This document shows positions 9,325 to 17,718 of a DNA stretch of 64,000 bases, in pieces. The position numbers and the translations under genes are program-made. This stretch comes from Legionella spiritensis (GTDB lineage Bacteria; Pseudomonadota; Gammaproteobacteria; Legionellales; Legionellaceae). The notes beneath the pieces are model-generated. The model saw nothing but the letters and a program-made list of their open reading frames with translations. It was not told the origin of the DNA and ran no database searches. Every line of letters begins with the position of its first letter. Position 1 is the stretch's first letter. The stretch lies in assembly GCF_900186965.1 (NCBI RefSeq), contig NZ_LT906457.1:1762501-1826500 (forward strand), read 5' to 3'.

Positions 9325-10194
9325 ATGGAAATGGAATTTTTTGACATGCCGATAGTATATATCTACCTGTTTATCGGCTTATTTTCTCTCATAACAGGAA
9401 GTTTTTTAAATGTCGTGATCCATCGTCTGCCTTTAATGCTGCGTTCCGACTGGCTTAATGAATGTCGTAGTTTATTAAATATAAAAATATCAGAAGAACC
9501 TGCCAGTATAAATTTGTTTGTTCCACGTTCTTTCTGCCCATCATGCGGGAAAATGGTTAAGGCTTTTCATAATATTCCGATTATCAGTTACCTGTTTTTA
9601 CGTGGGCGCTGCGCTTATTGCGGATCAGCCATATCCTTGCGTTATCCGCTCGTTGAAGCGCTGACCTGTCTTCTTTCCTTACTGGCAACATGGCATTTTG
9701 GACTCACCTTGCCGCTTGTTTTCGTGCTGCTCTATCTTTGGCTGATTATCCCATTATTTTTTATTGATCTCGATCAACAATTATTACCGGATTGCCTTAC
9801 TCTCAGCCTGCTCTGGATGGGATTAATCGCAAACACTCAAAATATCTTCACAACATTACCCAATGCCGTACTTAGCGCTGCCGGGGCTTATTTGTTTTTA
9901 TGGTTATTTATTAAACTCTTTTACCTCATTACCGGAAAAATAGGTATGGGTAATGGCGATTTTAAATTATTTGCCGCCTTTGGTGCCTGGTTTGGCTGGT
10001 CACAATTACCATTAATTTTGTTGCTGGCTTCTTTTACCGGAGCCATCAGTGGCCTGATTTACCTTAAATTTCAGAAAAAACATAAAGATACACCCATTGC
10101 GTTTGGACCATTTTTATGCATGGCCAGCCTGATTTCACTGTTCTTCGGACAAAATATCATTGATTGGTACTGGGCCCTATGGTTCCGGCCTTAA
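9325..10194 (+). CDS. pilD: prepilin peptidase / N-methyltransferase PilD
   Basis: Inner-membrane aspartic peptidase that cleaves and N-methylates type IV prepilins and type II secretion pseudopilins. The cytoplasmic zinc-binding domain shows C71xxC74 and C96xxC99. Catalytic aspartates are expected at D148 or D150 (FFIDLDQQ) and D212 in the GMGNGDFK motif. About seven to eight hydrophobic helices follow. An alternative start is ATG at 9331 or 9346. Because PilD serves both pili and type II secretion, it is functionally linked to export of the M4 protease at the end of this window; that link comes from family knowledge. Confidence 0.95.
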   Translation: MEMEFFDMPIVYIYLFIGLFSLITGSFLNVVIHRLPLMLRSDWLNECRSLLNIKISEEPASINLFVPRSFCPSCGKMVKAFHNIPIISYLFLRGRCAYCGSAISLRYPLVEALTCLLSLLATWHFGLTLPLVFVLLYLWLIIPLFFIDLDQQLLPDCLTLSLLWMGLIANTQNIFTTLPNAVLSAAGAYLFLWLFIKLFYLITGKIGMGNGDFKLFAAFGAWFGWSQLPLILLLASFTGAISGLIYLKFQKKHKDTPIAFGPFLCMASLISLFFGQNIIDWYWALWFRP

Positions 10195-10208
10195 AACGTC
10201 ACAAGGGA

Positions 10209-10799
10209 CTACTTCCCACTCCTGTGTTTGGTCAGCGCGGAGAAAAACTCCGGCTTGTTTAATCCAATAGAGGCAAAAATCTGGGGTACTCTCTCCCAGC
10301 TGTTTTCCTGCTCGATACTGGCAACAACCAGTTCAAACCCTTTATCACGATCCTGTTCCACACCCCATCCATTGATATAACAAAGACCATGCAAACGTTT
10401 TGCTAAAACATGGCCCAGATTTTCAGCCGCCTGAAGGTAAGCCAGTGCCTCTTCATAATATTGCCGCATCTGACGTTCATTGCTTGTACTTCCAAAAACA
10501 CCGCCTTGTTGCAGTTGCTCCCTGAATTTCGCCTCTTCCAGCAAGTGGCTGCCTAATTGATATTGCGCTTCAGAATCATCAAGACTGGTTGCCGCCCGGA
10601 GTGTTTCCCATACCATTTCTTCAGCAAACGGGTACTTCTTTTTACCTTTTAACTGCTTGTACAAATCAGACAATTGATGATACATGGCTTTTTCCCTGGC
10701 GATCTGATCATCAGACGGTTGGTTATGCACGCGATTTTGTTGCATTGCCTTTATTTTTTTAGTCAGTGATTTAATTTTGAAACCTTTAAAAATAATCAT
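10209..10799 (-). CDS. Sel1/TPR-like helical repeat protein
   Basis: Hypothetical protein of 196 residues. The C-terminal half carries Sel1-like signatures (ALAYLQAAENLGHVLAKRLH; LCYINGWGVEQDRDKGFEL), and the middle has another short helical repeat (EAQYQLGSHLLEEA). The N-terminus is basic and coiled-coil-like with no signal peptide, so it is probably cytosolic and used for protein-protein contact. It follows the membrane-protein gene on the same strand by about 11 nt, so the two probably form an operon. It is convergent with pilD. Function is not recognised. Confidence 0.6.
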   Translation of the reverse strand: MIIFKGFKIKSLTKKIKAMQQNRVHNQPSDDQIAREKAMYHQLSDLYKQLKGKKKYPFAEEMVWETLRAATSLDDSEAQYQLGSHLLEEAKFREQLQQGGVFGSTSNERQMRQYYEEALAYLQAAENLGHVLAKRLHGLCYINGWGVEQDRDKGFELVVASIEQENSWERVPQIFASIGLNKPEFFSALTKHRSGK

Positions 10800-10810
10800 G
10801 ATAACTCCTG

Positions 10811-11263
10811 TTATTGGGGTTCAGGAATAGCGACCAGCCAGTGAATAAACAATACGGCAACGATAACCAGCACAAGCAGAATAAACAATTGCCCTCCAAA
10901 ACTGAATGTCTCTTTTACCTCTTTGCTGATATTCTCCGTATTTTCAGGTGTTTCCTCCTCAACTATCCCAACGATCTGTTTGTCTATATAATTGGAAATG
11001 TAGTGGGCAATATAACCCGTAACAATAGCGAGGAATAATAGTAGTGAAACAATGAATCCTCCCGCCGCCGCTTCCGAAATAGCATAAGATTCCCGAAGGC
11101 TTTCACGCCAGGTAAAAAGAAATTCGGGCACATCATAGTTCCATTGCCATATCAGCATTGGCAGAATATAGAGGGCAAACGCAACCAGTCCCCAACAGGC
11201 GGCAAGTGAAACCATACCAAAGATAAAAAGCCCTTTGTTCTGACTAAATCTATCCTGTTCCAT
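10811..11263 (-). CDS. small three-helix membrane protein, unknown function
   Basis: Inner-membrane protein of 150 residues with hydrophobic segments at about 12-36, 68-90 and 125-145. An acidic, Glu-rich cytosolic or periplasmic loop (EEETPENTENISKEVKE) lies between the second and third helices. No enzymatic motif is visible and I do not recognise the family. It is the first gene of a two-gene unit with the Sel1-like protein. Upstream lies a 330-bp spacer holding a MITE-like element. Confidence 0.6.
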   Translation of the reverse strand: MEQDRFSQNKGLFIFGMVSLAACWGLVAFALYILPMLIWQWNYDVPEFLFTWRESLRESYAISEAAAGGFIVSLLLFLAIVTGYIAHYISNYIDKQIVGIVEEETPENTENISKEVKETFSFGGQLFILLVLVIVAVLFIHWLVAIPEPQ

Positions 11264-11593
11264 ATTATCCCTGTACTGTTAAATAAATGATTATATTTTC
11301 AGGTTATTTACCTGTAGCATTATGATTATAAGAAGGTAATGAGATTTAAGCAAAAGTAATTGTTTTTTCAGTGTTTGTTTTTAAAGCAAAAATTGGCCTG
11401 TTAACCTAGGTTCTGTGCACTTATCTTTTATCGAAGCGAAAATTGAGGTAATTTAGCTCAAAATTTCGTTTGAATGAGGAGAATAGCCAGCCCTATTTGA
11501 CGAATTCAAGCGGAATTTTGAGCAAATTAATCGCAATTTGCAGCCGATAAAAGATAAGTGCACAGAACCTACCTAAAGACATATGGACAACCC
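11264..11593. other. intergenic spacer with MITE-like element
   Basis: This 330-bp gap separates the divergent membrane-protein gene and ppsR. It is AT-rich on the left, where promoters for the minus-strand pair are expected, and filled on the right by the 163-bp inverted-repeat element described separately, which ends 23 bp before the ppsR ATG. No other gene is seen. Confidence 0.7.
11404..11574. mobile_element. 163-bp MITE-like palindromic element with ACCT flanks
   Basis: The terminal arms 11408-11433 and 11545-11570 are perfect 26-bp inverted repeats beginning AGGTTCTGTGCAC. The interior is also imperfectly self-complementary (for example AGCTCAAAATTTCGTTTGAA against GCTCAAAATTCCGCTTGAA), so the whole unit can fold into one long hairpin. 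ACCT occurs immediately outside both ends (11404-11407 and 11571-11574), consistent with a 4-bp target duplication. It encodes nothing. Its right arm lies directly in front of ppsR, so it may carry or disturb that promoter. Confidence 0.65.
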
Positions 11594-12409
11594 ATGAAAC
11601 AATATGTATTTATGATCTCCGACGGTACCGGCATTACTGCGGAAAACCTTGGTAATACCCTGCTCACGCAATTTGGCGCCATTGATTTTGAAAAACTGAC
11701 AATACCCTATATCGATAATCTTGAAAAAGCGGAAGCGGCAATCCGGCGCATTAATGACAGTTTTACAGAAACCGGACTGAAACCGCTGGTTTTTATGACA
11801 CTGATTAACACGGAAATCGCGAAGAAAATTTCACTCTCCAACGCCAATGTCTTCGACCTGTTCAATACGTTCCTCGGCCCTCTTGAAAAGGCGCTCAATA
11901 TCAAATCATCCTACACCGTAGGCCGCGCCCATGGTGTTTCCAACAGTCAATCCTACAGTCATCGTATCGAAGCCGTTGATTATGCCCTTGCTCATGATGA
12001 CGGCATAAAAATTCGCGGCTATGACAAAGCGGATATTATCCTGATTGGCGTATCCCGCTGTGGTAAAACGCCAAGTTGTTTATATATGGCGCTTCATTTT
12101 GGCATACTCGCCGCCAATTATCCCTTTACCGAAGAGGATTTATCGTCTTACCGGTTACCGGATATTCTCCGGCCCTACAAAAGTAAATTATTTGGCTTAA
12201 CCATTGATACTGAACGGTTACAGCAAATTCGTACCGAACGACGCCCTGATAGCAAGTATTCCTCTATGGAGCAATGTCGACTTGAAGTATCTGAAGTAGA
12301 AGCCATGTACAAACGTGAAAATATTCCTTTTTTAAATACCACTCGCTACTCCATTGAAGAAATCGCCACCAAAATTCTAGCCATAGCCAACATAAAACGT
12401 AAATTCTAG
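11594..12409 (+). CDS. ppsR: PEP synthetase regulatory kinase/pyrophosphorylase (DUF299)
   Basis: Bifunctional regulator that phosphorylates and dephosphorylates phosphoenolpyruvate synthase, switching gluconeogenic flux. Residues 1-15 read MKQYVFMISDGTGIT, the conserved family N-terminus, which argues for ATG 11594 rather than the GTG at 11558, which lies inside the repeat element. The family P-loop is GVSRCGKTPS at about residues 151-160. Length of 271 matches the family. It is convergent with the methylcitrate operon, another carbon-flux module. The MITE-like element ends 23 bp upstream, so its promoter lies in or beyond that element. Confidence 0.9.
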   Translation: MKQYVFMISDGTGITAENLGNTLLTQFGAIDFEKLTIPYIDNLEKAEAAIRRINDSFTETGLKPLVFMTLINTEIAKKISLSNANVFDLFNTFLGPLEKALNIKSSYTVGRAHGVSNSQSYSHRIEAVDYALAHDDGIKIRGYDKADIILIGVSRCGKTPSCLYMALHFGILAANYPFTEEDLSSYRLPDILRPYKSKLFGLTIDTERLQQIRTERRPDSKYSSMEQCRLEVSEVEAMYKRENIPFLNTTRYSIEEIATKILAIANIKRKF

Positions 12410-12429
12410 GTTCCGTAAATAACAGAGTG

Positions 12430-12526
12430 GTAGCCCGTAAGGAGGCCTGCGGCCGTATTGCGGGTTTCATGGCGGAATAATTGTACCGGATCCCCGCATT
12501 TCGGCTTCGCCTTCATGACGGGCTAC
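12430..12526 (-). repeat. GTAGCCCG/CGGGCTAC intergenic repeat, copy B
   Basis: Full copy (97 bp) in reverse orientation: it begins GTAGCCCGTAAGGAGGCC and ends TTCATGACGGGCTAC. It lies between the convergent ppsR and prpD genes. Both halves form GC-rich hairpins (CCCGCAA with TTACGGG; CCCG with CGGG), so it may double as a two-way terminator. Confidence 0.85.
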
Positions 12527-12582
12527 ATGTTAAGGCGAAAACGTTACGTGCACAGGATCGGGCTACAACCACATTTTCAAGG

Positions 12583-14028
12583 TCAAACTTGCCAAAGCGA
12601 CATAAAATCGGTCACGCTCATGGCCTCCAGTGAATTGGTGTCATTCATAGCCTGCAATATGGCATCTGCCCTTTCATCGTGAAACCGTGTTTTGATATTA
12701 CGCTCAAACTTTGCAAGCAGGACAGGAATACCCTCTTCACGCCGGCGTTGGTGGCCGATAGGATATTCCACCGTAAACAGATCACTTTGACTGCCATCTT
12801 TAAACACCAGTCTGATGCTATTGGCAATAGAGCGTTTTTCCGGATCAAGATAATCTTTCGAAAACTGGCGGTTCTCACTCACATACATTTTTGATCGTAA
12901 CTCATCAATACGTGGATCTCCGGCCACGTCATTTTCATAATGCTCAGCTCGCAAATCACCATGTAACAATCCGATAGCCACCATGTATTGCAAACAATGA
13001 TCCCTGTCTGCGGGATTGTGTAACGCACCTTGTTTACTGATAATTCGTATCGCGGACTCATGAGTAACAAGCTCAATTCGTGTAATATCATCATATCTTT
13101 CAATAACGAGCGGATGAAGTTTTACCGCGCACTCTACCGCGGTCTGAGCATGAAATTCCGCAGGATAGGACAATTTAAACAACACGTTTTCCATCACATA
13201 ACTGCCGTAGGGTCTTTGAAACCGGAACGGGTTGCCTTTAAACAATACATCATAAAACCCCCACCCGGGTGCGCTCAGAGCGCTGGGATAACCCATTTCG
13301 CCACTTGCCGCAATGAACGCCAGACGTACAGCCCTGGCTGTCGCATCACCGGCTGCCCATGACTTTCGGGAACCCGCATTAGGCGCGTGGCGATAAGTAC
13401 GCAAACTTTGGCCATCGACAAAAACCTGGGACAACGTTCTTAACATCTGATCATGATCCGCAGACAATAACAAAGCCGCAACGGCGCTGCTCGCCACCTT
13501 AACCAGAAGCACATGATCCAGTCCAACACGATTAAAGCTGTTTTCCAAAGCCAGGCAGCCCTGAATTTCATGGGCTTTAATCATTGCCGTAAGTACGCTC
13601 TGCATGGAAAGAGGTGGTTTACCATTCTTGATATTTTGTCGACTGATGTAATCAGCCACCGCCAATATGGCACCCAGGTTATCCGACGGATGCCCCCACT
13701 CGGCGGCAAGCCAGGTATCATTGAAATCAAGCCATCTTACCATGGTACCAATGTTAAAAGCCGCCTGCACCGGATCCAGCTCGTATGGTGTACCGGGAAC
13801 TCTGGCGCCTTCTGCAAGTGTGGCTCCGGGAACCACGGGGCCAAGTAATTTCGTACACTCCGGAAAATTCAGGGCAAGCATACCGCAACCCAATGTATCC
13901 ATAAGGCAAAGCCGTGCCGTCTCATACGCCTTCGGACTGGAAATATCCTTGTTCAACACGTAATCGGCTATATCTACCATAACCTGATCATAATCAGGCT
14001 TGATATTATCTTCGACATAAGAACTCAT
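12583..14028 (-). CDS. prpD: 2-methylcitrate dehydratase
   Basis: Cytosolic dehydratase that converts 2-methylcitrate to 2-methyl-cis-aconitate in propionyl-CoA catabolism. The 481-residue sequence carries MmgE/PrpD family features: [13 protein letters not shown] near 50, the conserved [20 protein letters not shown] stretch at about 138-157, and [21 protein letters not shown] at about 222-242. It is the last gene of prpB-prpC-prpD, 5 nt after the prpC stop. A copy of the intergenic repeat separates it from convergent ppsR. Length and motif preservation indicate an intact enzyme. Confidence 0.93.
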   Translation of the reverse strand: MSSYVEDNIKPDYDQVMVDIADYVLNKDISSPKAYETARLCLMDTLGCGMLALNFPECTKLLGPVVPGATLAEGARVPGTPYELDPVQAAFNIGTMVRWLDFNDTWLAAEWGHPSDNLGAILAVADYISRQNIKNGKPPLSMQSVLTAMIKAHEIQGCLALENSFNRVGLDHVLLVKVASSAVAALLLSADHDQMLRTLSQVFVDGQSLRTYRHAPNAGSRKSWAAGDATARAVRLAFIAASGEMGYPSALSAPGWGFYDVLFKGNPFRFQRPYGSYVMENVLFKLSYPAEFHAQTAVECAVKLHPLVIERYDDITRIELVTHESAIRIISKQGALHNPADRDHCLQYMVAIGLLHGDLRAEHYENDVAGDPRIDELRSKMYVSENRQFSKDYLDPEKRSIANSIRLVFKDGSQSDLFTVEYPIGHQRRREEGIPVLLAKFERNIKTRFHDERADAILQAMNDTNSLEAMSVTDFMSLWQV

Positions 14029-14033
14029 CTTGA

Positions 14034-15152
14034 CTAACCTCTTTCTGCAATTGGGATGTAGGATTGGGGTTGAGGCCCAATGTATTCCGACATCGGCCGG
14101 ATCAGGCGATTATCGGCGCGCTGTTCAAAGACGTGTGCCGACCATCCGGTTACCCGTGACATTACAAATATCGGAGTAAACAGCATGGTGGGAATATTAC
14201 AAAAGTGGTAAGCCGACGCACTGTAAAAATCAAGATTTGGGAACAGCTTTTTCTCGCGGCGCATGACTGCTTCTATCCGTTCTGAAACCTGGTATAAACG
14301 AGTGTCGTTTTTAGCTTCAGCCAGTTTTTTTGACCAGGATTTGATAATATCGGAACGTGGGTCACAATCTTTATATACCCGATGACCGAATCCCATGATT
14401 TTGGCTTTATTAGCCAGCATGGACACTAATTGCCGTTCCGCATCGTCCGGATCGGTAAATTGTTCAATTAACTCCATAGCCGCTTCATTGGCTCCGCCAT
14501 GCAAAGGACCGCGTAACGTGCCAATTGCCGTGGTGATGGCGGAATAAAAATCGGATAATGTGGCGGCTGTGACCCGTGCGGCAAACGTCGACGCGTTAAA
14601 TTCATGCTCCGCATACAAGATAAGCGAGACATTCATCATATCCCTTTCCATCGCGTCGGGTTCACGGCCATGTAAAAGCGCCAGAAAATGCCCGCCGACA
14701 GACATTTCATTGCTATGCTCACTAATTTCCCTGCCTTCAAAGTGATAGGCGTACCAGTAACACATTATCCCGGGAAACAAAGCCAGTAATCGATCGGCAA
14801 TCTCATACTGCCTGGAAAAATCATCCTCCGGCTCCAGTGTTCCCAATAAAGAGCAGGCCGTACGCAGTACATCCATAGGATGCGCCGTTTTAGGTATCAG
14901 TTTTAAAACGGTTTTTAACTGCGCAGGCAAGGTGCGCAGACTTGATAATTTTTCAGTATAATTTTCAAGCTCATTTTGAGTGGGCAAATGTTCATAGTGC
15001 AATAAATAAGCAACTTCTTCAAAAGTGGCGTCACGGGCCAGATCGTCTATGGAATATCCACGATAGTTAAGTCCTGCCCCTTCCTGTCCGACAGTGGCAA
15101 TGGCTGATTGACCTGCTACTACACCGGCCAATCCGGCTGTTTTATTGACCAT
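14034..15152 (-). CDS. prpC: 2-methylcitrate synthase
   Basis: Citrate-synthase-fold enzyme joining propionyl-CoA and oxaloacetate. Catalytic regions are seen as [14 protein letters not shown] (substrate His) at about 217-230, [16 protein letters not shown] at about 254-269, and an Asp-containing C-terminal stretch near [14 protein letters not shown]. Its 372 residues match short PrpC/citrate synthase 2 forms. The start overlaps the prpB stop by 11 nt, so translation is coupled. The position between prpB and prpD favours methylcitrate over citrate synthase. Confidence 0.93.
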   Translation of the reverse strand: MVNKTAGLAGVVAGQSAIATVGQEGAGLNYRGYSIDDLARDATFEEVAYLLHYEHLPTQNELENYTEKLSSLRTLPAQLKTVLKLIPKTAHPMDVLRTACSLLGTLEPEDDFSRQYEIADRLLALFPGIMCYWYAYHFEGREISEHSNEMSVGGHFLALLHGREPDAMERDMMNVSLILYAEHEFNASTFAARVTAATLSDFYSAITTAIGTLRGPLHGGANEAAMELIEQFTDPDDAERQLVSMLANKAKIMGFGHRVYKDCDPRSDIIKSWSKKLAEAKNDTRLYQVSERIEAVMRREKKLFPNLDFYSASAYHFCNIPTMLFTPIFVMSRVTGWSAHVFEQRADNRLIRPMSEYIGPQPQSYIPIAERG

Positions 15153-16029
15153 CCTCTTCCTCCATTAATTGATCGAGTTTCTTTTCATAATCGTGATACC
15201 CCAGAATGTCATATAATTCGTTACGAGTTTGCATGGTATCAATAAGATCACGTTGCGTACCTTCCTGAATAATTGTTTTATATACACGCATGGCCGCATG
15301 GGACATGGCACGAAAAGCACTCAACGGATAAAGGATAAGCCGGACTCCGGCTTCAGCCAATTCCTGTTTTGTAAACAAAGGTGTTTTACCAAACTCCGTA
15401 ATATTGGCAAGAACCGGAACATTGACGTGACGGGAGAATTCCCGGTATTCCGCAAGGCTTGTCATGGCTTCCGGGAAAATCATATCGGCACCCAATGCGA
15501 CACACCGCTGCGCACGCTCAATAGCGGCCTCCATACCTTCTACGGCATAGGCATCGGTACGCGCCATAATAACGAAATCCTGGCTACGGCGCGCATCCAC
15601 TGCCGCTTTGATTCGATCCCCCATTTCCTGTATGGAAACAATGGCTTTGTTGGGACGGTGGCCACATCGCTTGGCAAGAACCTGATCTTCAATATGAATC
15701 GCCGCAACACCGGCACTTTCCATCAAGCGTACCGTTCTGGCAATGTTAAAGGCGTTTCCCCACCCCGTATCCACATCCACCAGCATAGGTAACGGACTGG
15801 CGTCCGTGATTTTCCTGGCTTCTTCAAGAACCTCTCTCAGGCTGGTCATACCCAGATCAGGCAACCCGTAAGACGCATTGGCAACACCGGCACCGGACAG
15901 ATAGATTGCCTGGCAACCCGCATCCCTGGCCAGCATGGCAGAATAGGCATTAATGGTGCCGACGATCTGCAAAGGAGCCTGTTCCTCAACCAGGTGACGG
16001 AATTTCTTTCCCATGAAGCATGGCGCCAT
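15142..16029 (-). CDS. prpB: methylisocitrate lyase
   Basis: Isocitrate-lyase superfamily enzyme that splits 2-methylisocitrate into pyruvate and succinate. The catalytic Cys lies in KRCGH at about residues 120-124, and metal-binding acidic residues are in VDVDTGWGN and IEDQV. I chose ATG 16029 (295 residues) over an open frame extending to 16086 because an AGGGAG ribosome-binding site sits 7 nt upstream and the protein then begins as PrpB proteins do, with [25 protein letters not shown] shortly after the start. First gene of the prpBCD operon. Confidence 0.93.
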   Translation of the reverse strand: MAPCFMGKKFRHLVEEQAPLQIVGTINAYSAMLARDAGCQAIYLSGAGVANASYGLPDLGMTSLREVLEEARKITDASPLPMLVDVDTGWGNAFNIARTVRLMESAGVAAIHIEDQVLAKRCGHRPNKAIVSIQEMGDRIKAAVDARRSQDFVIMARTDAYAVEGMEAAIERAQRCVALGADMIFPEAMTSLAEYREFSRHVNVPVLANITEFGKTPLFTKQELAEAGVRLILYPLSAFRAMSHAAMRVYKTIIQEGTQRDLIDTMQTRNELYDILGYHDYEKKLDQLMEEEDGQ

Positions 16030-16179
16030 AAAATTCTCCCTACACTTATGATTCGCCTTTGTATCATGCAATTCACAGGATATCAACTGAAAAACAAGGG
16101 ATTACAATCTGATGGCCGTGTATGATGCGAGGCAGAAAATAGTGACTGGAGGAGCCTTTTTTCAGGATTGCGGGTGACA

Positions 16180-16197
16180 ACCCGGGTTACCCCGGGT
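16180..16197. terminator. GC-rich hairpin after the Trp-rich small gene
   Basis: ACCCGGG-TTAC-CCCGGGT is a 7-bp GC-rich stem with a 4-nt loop, ending 9 nt beyond the stop of the minus-strand small gene and upstream of prpB. There is no T-tract; it probably insulates prpBCD from the upstream gene. Confidence 0.4.
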
Positions 16198-16205
16198 CTT
16201 AAAGA

Positions 16206-16451
16206 TTAATTGGCAGACATTTCTTTCCACCAGTTGGTTTTGGTGTCGCTGGCCCAGTGGCCTTCACGCATTTTCTTAACAAATTCCTCGGTTTTTTCCG
16301 GTGTTGATGACTTCATATCCAATTTGATACACCAATCCCAGTCACCGGTTGTAGACCACATTCTTTCTACACCATCCCATTTCATCATGGGCATTAAGTC
16401 AGACCATTTTTTATCCGTTTTCATGAATATAACGCTATTCCAGTTATTCAT
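16206..16451 (-). CDS. Trp-rich 81-residue protein, unknown function
   Basis: Small soluble protein with an AAGGATA ribosome-binding site ahead of its ATG. It has nine tryptophans in 81 residues, several in KW, DW or WW contexts (GDWDWC, TNWWKEM), one Cys and many Lys and Glu residues. There is no signal peptide or membrane helix. An inverted repeat, ACTTAAG-6-CTTAAGT at 16487-16506, lies in its upstream region. A hairpin follows the stop. The tidy gene signals make it a real gene, but I do not recognise the family. Confidence 0.6.
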   Translation of the reverse strand: MNNWNSVIFMKTDKKWSDLMPMMKWDGVERMWSTTGDWDWCIKLDMKSSTPEKTEEFVKKMREGHWASDTKTNWWKEMSAN

Positions 16452-16486
16452 TATTACTATCCTTGTTAAAAGTTAACTTGATTAAT

Positions 16487-16506
16487 ACTTAAGCGAAATC
16501 TTAAGT
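16487..16506. promoter_or_regulatory. ACTTAAG inverted repeat upstream of the small gene
   Basis: ACTTAAG and CTTAAGT are separated by 6 nt in AT-rich DNA 36 bp upstream of the start codon of the Trp-rich protein gene. It could be an operator or part of the promoter. Confidence 0.3.
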
Positions 16507-16616
16507 AATTTCAAGAATAGCCCAATTTACAGCGTCTTGCCACAAGCATTAAAAAATTTTATGTTTTTTATTATTTTTCAATAACTAACAGAATAATTTT
16601 GTTTGATTGATATCGT

Positions 16617-17414
16617 TTATATCACCAAATGCCCTTTCAAATACCATCTGCAATACCCTGATATCAAAACTCTGTCGTCACGCATTTCACAGGTGAGTTG
16701 ACCTTTACGAAGAGACCCCTGGATAGCACGCATCACTGATTTGCCAAGCTGCCTGGCCCAGAAGGGGGTAAGGACACAATGAGCCGATCCTGTAACCGGA
16801 TCTTCCGCAATATTGTGCCTGGGATAGAAACATCGGGAATAAAAATCGGCGTCACTGCTGGCGGCGGTTATAATTAATCCTCTTTTAGGCAACGATTCCA
16901 GTGTGACCAAATCTACGTGGGCGCTCAAAACAGCTTGTTCATCAGGCAACTGGATCAGATAATCCAGTTCACTCTCATAACAGCCCAGAACCGGTTGATC
17001 AACAAGAGCGGCGAGCATCTCTGGTTTTTCATACTCACGAAAAGACAGGCACGGGAAATCCAGGGTGTAGGAATCATCTTTTTTCACAACTTTTAACTGA
17101 CCACTTAAGCTTGTAAAATCAATGACATTCCCTTTGTTTTTGCCAAGTTCGCAAAGAACAAAGCCTGCTGCAAGGGTTGCGTGCCCACACAGATTTATTT
17201 CTCCGTTAGGCGTGAACCAGCGTATATGAAATCCTTGTTTATCCTCTATAATAAACGCCGTTTCGGAAAGGTTGTTTTCAACCGCTATAGCCTGCATTAA
17301 CTCATCGTTTAACCACTCATCAAGCAGACAAACGGCGGCGGGATTGCCATGAAAGACTTTATCAGTAAACGCGTCTATCTGAAAAATTTCTATATTATCC
17401 ACAGCAAACCTCAT
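16617..17414 (-). CDS. PhzF family isomerase/epimerase
   Basis: Diaminopimelate-epimerase-fold protein of the PhzF family. The N-terminus IFQIDAFTDKVFHGNPAAVCLL, the catalytic-Glu region NLSETAFI at about residues 47-54, the GEINLCGHATLA motif and the C-terminal EDPVTGSAHCVLTPFW motif are all preserved. ATG 17414 (265 residues) fits the family better than the frame opening at 17441. No phenazine genes are nearby, so it is more likely a general PhzF-like isomerase, as commonly annotated in non-producers. It stands alone, downstream of mnmC after a 300-bp spacer. Confidence 0.85.
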   Translation of the reverse strand: MRFAVDNIEIFQIDAFTDKVFHGNPAAVCLLDEWLNDELMQAIAVENNLSETAFIIEDKQGFHIRWFTPNGEINLCGHATLAAGFVLCELGKNKGNVIDFTSLSGQLKVVKKDDSYTLDFPCLSFREYEKPEMLAALVDQPVLGCYESELDYLIQLPDEQAVLSAHVDLVTLESLPKRGLIITAASSDADFYSRCFYPRHNIAEDPVTGSAHCVLTPFWARQLGKSVMRAIQGSLRKGQLTCEMRDDRVLISGYCRWYLKGHLVI

Positions 17415-17575
17415 GTAAAAGTCCAAGATTAAAACAACCATGTATGTCGTGAAACGTATTCCAAACTACCAGGTTCCGTGAATAAAAACCCGGCCTGTTG
17501 AAAACAGCGATATTACCACATCACGAAAATATTTACTCCGCCAGGGTCTGCTTGCCATACATTGTTCAGAGCAAC

Positions 17576-17606
17576 GTATATACACGGTAATTTTCAGTAT
17601 ATACAC
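17576..17606. repeat. two GTATATACAC direct repeats spaced by 21 bp
   Basis: GTATATACAC occurs at 17576-17585 and again at 17597-17606, a 21-bp period or about two helical turns. That arrangement is common for cooperative protein binding. They sit 5 bp upstream of the DnaA-box pair. Confidence 0.45.
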
Positions 17607-17610
17607 AACA

Positions 17611-17633
17611 TTATCCACAGAAAATGTGGATAA
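17611..17633. promoter_or_regulatory. inverted pair of perfect DnaA-box sequences
   Basis: TTATCCACA (17611-17619) and TGTGGATAA (17625-17633) each match the strong DnaA box and face each other across 5 nt. The unit also folds into a 9-bp hairpin. It could be a DnaA regulatory or titration site; DnaA binding is an inference from sequence match only. Confidence 0.5.
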
Positions 17634-17718
17634 AACGGTACTAGGTTTTTAACCTGTCTCATGTTGGCGAGGCACCAGGCTCTGTGAACAAGATATACAT
17701 GCCCCTGCAATGGATGCC

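Larger units (their letters stand above)
17415..17718. other. intergenic spacer with DnaA-box pair and repeat relics
   Basis: This 304-bp non-coding gap between mnmC and phzF-like genes contains AGGTTCCGTGAAT (17471) and AGGCTCTGTGAAC (17677), which resemble the end of the MITE-like element, two direct GTATATACAC repeats, and an inverted pair of DnaA-box sequences. No coding frame with gene signals is seen. Confidence 0.6.

Noticed and set aside
12264-12682. Short open frames around copy B, such as products containing FGFAFMTGYM or MKPAIRPQASL
   Set aside because: They are translations of the intergenic repeat itself; similar peptides appear at 26314-26652. Any database hits to such hypothetical proteins would be repeat artefacts.
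15229-15792. 187-codon open frame opposite prpB
   Set aside because: Antisense to a well-conserved methylisocitrate lyase gene and without family features.
16617-17414. Phenazine biosynthesis cluster suggested by the phzF-like gene
   Set aside because: No other phz genes are near; PhzF-fold isomerases are widespread in bacteria that make no phenazine.
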